The notes below the pieces were generated by a model. It did no database searches. It saw only the letters and a list, made by a program, of their open reading frames with translations, and was not told the origin of the DNA. Both the position numbers and the translations under genes were made by a program. Below, piece by piece: positions 62,220 through 64,000 of a stretch of 64,000 nt of DNA. The stretch spans positions 1,054,001-1,118,000 of the forward strand of contig NZ_OY787469.1 of the NCBI RefSeq assembly GCF_963678835.1, written 5' to 3'. The stretch is from an uncultured Desulfuromonas sp. (lineage in GTDB: Bacteria; Desulfobacterota; Desulfuromonadia; Desulfuromonadales; Desulfuromonadaceae). How positions within the stretch are numbered: position 1 is the stretch's first letter; every line of letters begins with the position of its first letter.

Positions 62220-63160
62220 TTAATATTCAAACCATTCGTGTCGTTTTTATGGGAACTCCCGATTTTGCCCTGGAGACGTTACACGGGCTGATTGAATCCG
62301 GGGTGCAGATGGTCGGTGTTTATACTCAGCCGGACCGTCCCAAGGGGCGGGGGAAAAAATTGGCCGCCCCGCCGGTCAAGGATCTGGCATTAGAGCACGA
62401 TATCCCGGTTTTTCAGCCGCAGAAACTGCGTGACGAAGAAGCAGTCAAACAGCTGCGCAGCCTGTCACCGGATCTGATCGTGGTTGTGGCCTACGGCCAG
62501 ATTCTTCCCCAGGCGGTTCTCGATATTCCCAAGTATGGCTGTATCAATGTCCATGCGTCGCTGTTGCCGCGCCACCGCGGGGCGGCACCGATCAATAAAG
62601 CCATTGTTGATGGCGATCCCACGACCGGGGTGACCACCATGATGATGGATGTCGGCCTCGATACTGGCGACATGTTGGTGAAAAAATCGTTATCGATTCA
62701 TCCCGATGAGACGGCCGGCCAGTTGCACGACCGGCTGGCCCCACTCGGGCGTGAGGCGATGGACGAGACCTTGGCTCGTCTGTGTGCCGGTACCCTGTCG
62801 CGTGAAAAGCAGGATGACAGCCTGAGTACTTATGCGTCGATGATGAAGAAAGAGGACGGATGTATCGATTGGCGCAAGGAGGCGCGGCAAATTCATAATC
62901 TGGTGCGCGGCCTTGATCCGTGGCCCGGAGCCTATACACTGCTTGACGGCCAGACCCTCAAACTGGCCAAAACGCGCTGTGTTGAGGGCCAAGGTGAACC
63001 GGGACAAGTCCTTGAAGCCTGCGGAGAAACGGTGATCGTGGCCTGCGGACAGGGGGCGCTGCAGTTGGGAGCGTTGCAGCTACCGGGCAAAAAGATGCTC
63101 AGTGCCGCTGATTTTCTGCGTGGACGTGGTCTGGAAAAAGGAAATGTTCTCGGCCGTTGA
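62216..63160 (+). CDS. fmt: methionyl-tRNA formyltransferase
   Basis: 314 residues, starting at GTG 62216 within the def stop (four-base overlap). VVFMGTPDFALETL, the formyl-THF site INVHASLLPRHRGAAPI and the catalytic motif region with TTGVTTMMMDVGLDTGDML identify it. Formylates initiator Met-tRNA; works in sequence with Def. Confidence 0.96.
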   Translation: MINIQTIRVVFMGTPDFALETLHGLIESGVQMVGVYTQPDRPKGRGKKLAAPPVKDLALEHDIPVFQPQKLRDEEAVKQLRSLSPDLIVVVAYGQILPQAVLDIPKYGCINVHASLLPRHRGAAPINKAIVDGDPTTGVTTMMMDVGLDTGDMLVKKSLSIHPDETAGQLHDRLAPLGREAMDETLARLCAGTLSREKQDDSLSTYASMMKKEDGCIDWRKEARQIHNLVRGLDPWPGAYTLLDGQTLKLAKTRCVEGQGEPGQVLEACGETVIVACGQGALQLGALQLPGKKMLSAADFLRGRGLEKGNVLGR

Positions 63161-63296
63161 TGGTATACGGTTATTTGCACAGTTCGCTTCTGGGGACATC
63201 TCTCTTGAAAAGCGCTTTGGGGATGGTTAGATTATCGCTCAAATGGGGCGATTGGCGCCGTACTTCTAACCGGACCTATCCAATAAAGAGGAAATA

Positions 63297-64000
63297 ATGC
63301 TGAACAATTTGAAGACCGTTGGCCTGATGGCCTTATTGACCATCATCCTGATGGTGATTGGTGGTGCAATTGGTGGCCGTGGCGGTGCCATTGTGGCACT
63401 TGTTCTGGCTGGTGTGATGAATATCGGCTCCTATTGGTTTTCCGATAAGATCGTCATCCGTATGTACAAAGGACAGGAAGTCAACAGCGGCATGCTTTAC
63501 GATGTCGTTCGTGAGCTGTGTGAGCGTAACAATCTGATTATGCCGCGCGTTTATATGATTCCGCAGGATACGCCTAACGCGTTTGCTACCGGACGTAATC
63601 CGCAACATGCTGTGGTGGCGGCCACTCAGGGAATTGTTTCCCTGCTCAGCCGTGAGGAATTGATGGGGGTGATGGCCCATGAACTCAGCCATGTCCGTCA
63701 TCGCGATATTCTCATTGGTTCTGTTGCCGCGACCATTGCCGGTGCGATCTCCTATCTGGCTCAGATGGGCCAGTGGGCCATGCTGTTCGGCATGGGTGGC
63801 AATGACGATGAAGACGGTGGTGGAAATATATTCGTTATGCTGATCACGATGATTTTTGCACCGATGGCGGCAATGCTGGTGCAGATGGCGGTGTCGCGAT
63901 CCCGTGAATATGCGGCGGACCGTGGCGGCGCTGAACTGTGTGGCAACCCGCATTACCTGGCCAGTGCCCTGCGTAAGCTGGAATTGGCCAACCAGCAGCG
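63297..64000 (+). CDS. htpX: zinc protease HtpX (3' end beyond the window)
   Basis: An open frame of 234 codons from ATG 63297, with AGAGGA just upstream, runs off the end of the window. Two N-terminal membrane helices, then zinc motif MAHELSHVRHRD near residue 124, further hydrophobic segments and SRSREYAADRGGAELCG, which supplies the third zinc ligand. HtpX degrades misfolded membrane proteins. It lies 137 bases after fmt on the same strand. Confidence 0.95.
   Translation, partial: MLNNLKTVGLMALLTIILMVIGGAIGGRGGAIVALVLAGVMNIGSYWFSDKIVIRMYKGQEVNSGMLYDVVRELCERNNLIMPRVYMIPQDTPNAFATGRNPQHAVVAATQGIVSLLSREELMGVMAHELSHVRHRDILIGSVAATIAGAISYLAQMGQWAMLFGMGGNDDEDGGGNIFVMLITMIFAPMAAMLVQMAVSRSREYAADRGGAELCGNPHYLASALRKLELANQQ

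Overview
The window looks like a chromosomal segment of a Gram-negative, probably anaerobic bacterium of the Desulfuromonas/Geobacter type. The inference rests on a NifS-NifU pair, large 115-kDa-class NAD glutamate dehydrogenases, a multihaem c-type cytochrome relic, a dCache chemoreceptor, two beta-barrel outer-membrane proteins and gene groupings such as def-fmt-htpX and nfeD-qmcA. No rRNA, tRNA or CRISPR array was seen.

Layout. 1-2.1 kb: end of an outer-membrane protein gene, an NhaC-type antiporter, and two tandem terminators. 2.1-13.2 kb: a sigma-54 activator followed by an operon (large glutamate dehydrogenase, a 52-residue ribbon-helix-helix protein, a GAPDH-like enzyme, HemL, succinate-semialdehyde dehydrogenase) behind a good -24/-12 promoter, then a separately transcribed aminobutyraldehyde-type dehydrogenase. 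Together they suggest catabolism of polyamine/GABA/glutamate-type compounds into 2-oxoglutarate and succinate. An unusual triple-TGCA sequence lies upstream of the activator, the operon and the last dehydrogenase. 13.2-16.6 kb: ssb, a REP-like sequence and a complete IS1380-family insertion sequence. 16.7-30.6 kb: a second amino-acid or amine catabolic cluster (AraC regulator, APC permease, DUF3156 protein, outer-membrane protein, Rid-family protein, ornithine-cyclodeaminase-like protein, three-subunit HcnABC/opine-oxidase-type flavoprotein dehydrogenase, iron alcohol dehydrogenase, second glutamate dehydrogenase). The substrate is unknown; this cluster is the best candidate for an undescribed pathway.

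31-48 kb is mostly housekeeping: chemoreceptor, RNase J, UppP, FtsK, NfeD-QmcA, ThiM, SucCD and a DEAD-box helicase. It is interrupted by a non-coding tandem repeat array of about 1.8 kb (42.1-43.9 kb) with a diverged fourth copy behind ftsK. 48-54 kb (minus strand): DUF3124 protein, RsgA, a heterodimeric ABC exporter and an MnmM-like methyltransferase. 54.2-56.7 kb is a decaying island: IS200 remnant, decapitated surface-protein gene, lipoprotein hydrolase with an in-frame TAG, flavoprotein fragment. 56.7-64 kb: a transglutaminase-like protein of unknown role, nifS-nifU, a frameshifted cytochrome gene, and def-fmt-htpX running off the end.

A recurrent theme is a family of about 151-bp MITE-like elements (five copies). 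Two of them have clear 4-bp target duplications, and one copy sits inside a repeat whose empty site is present three more times in the same window. Two copies start exactly at the stop codon of the preceding gene.
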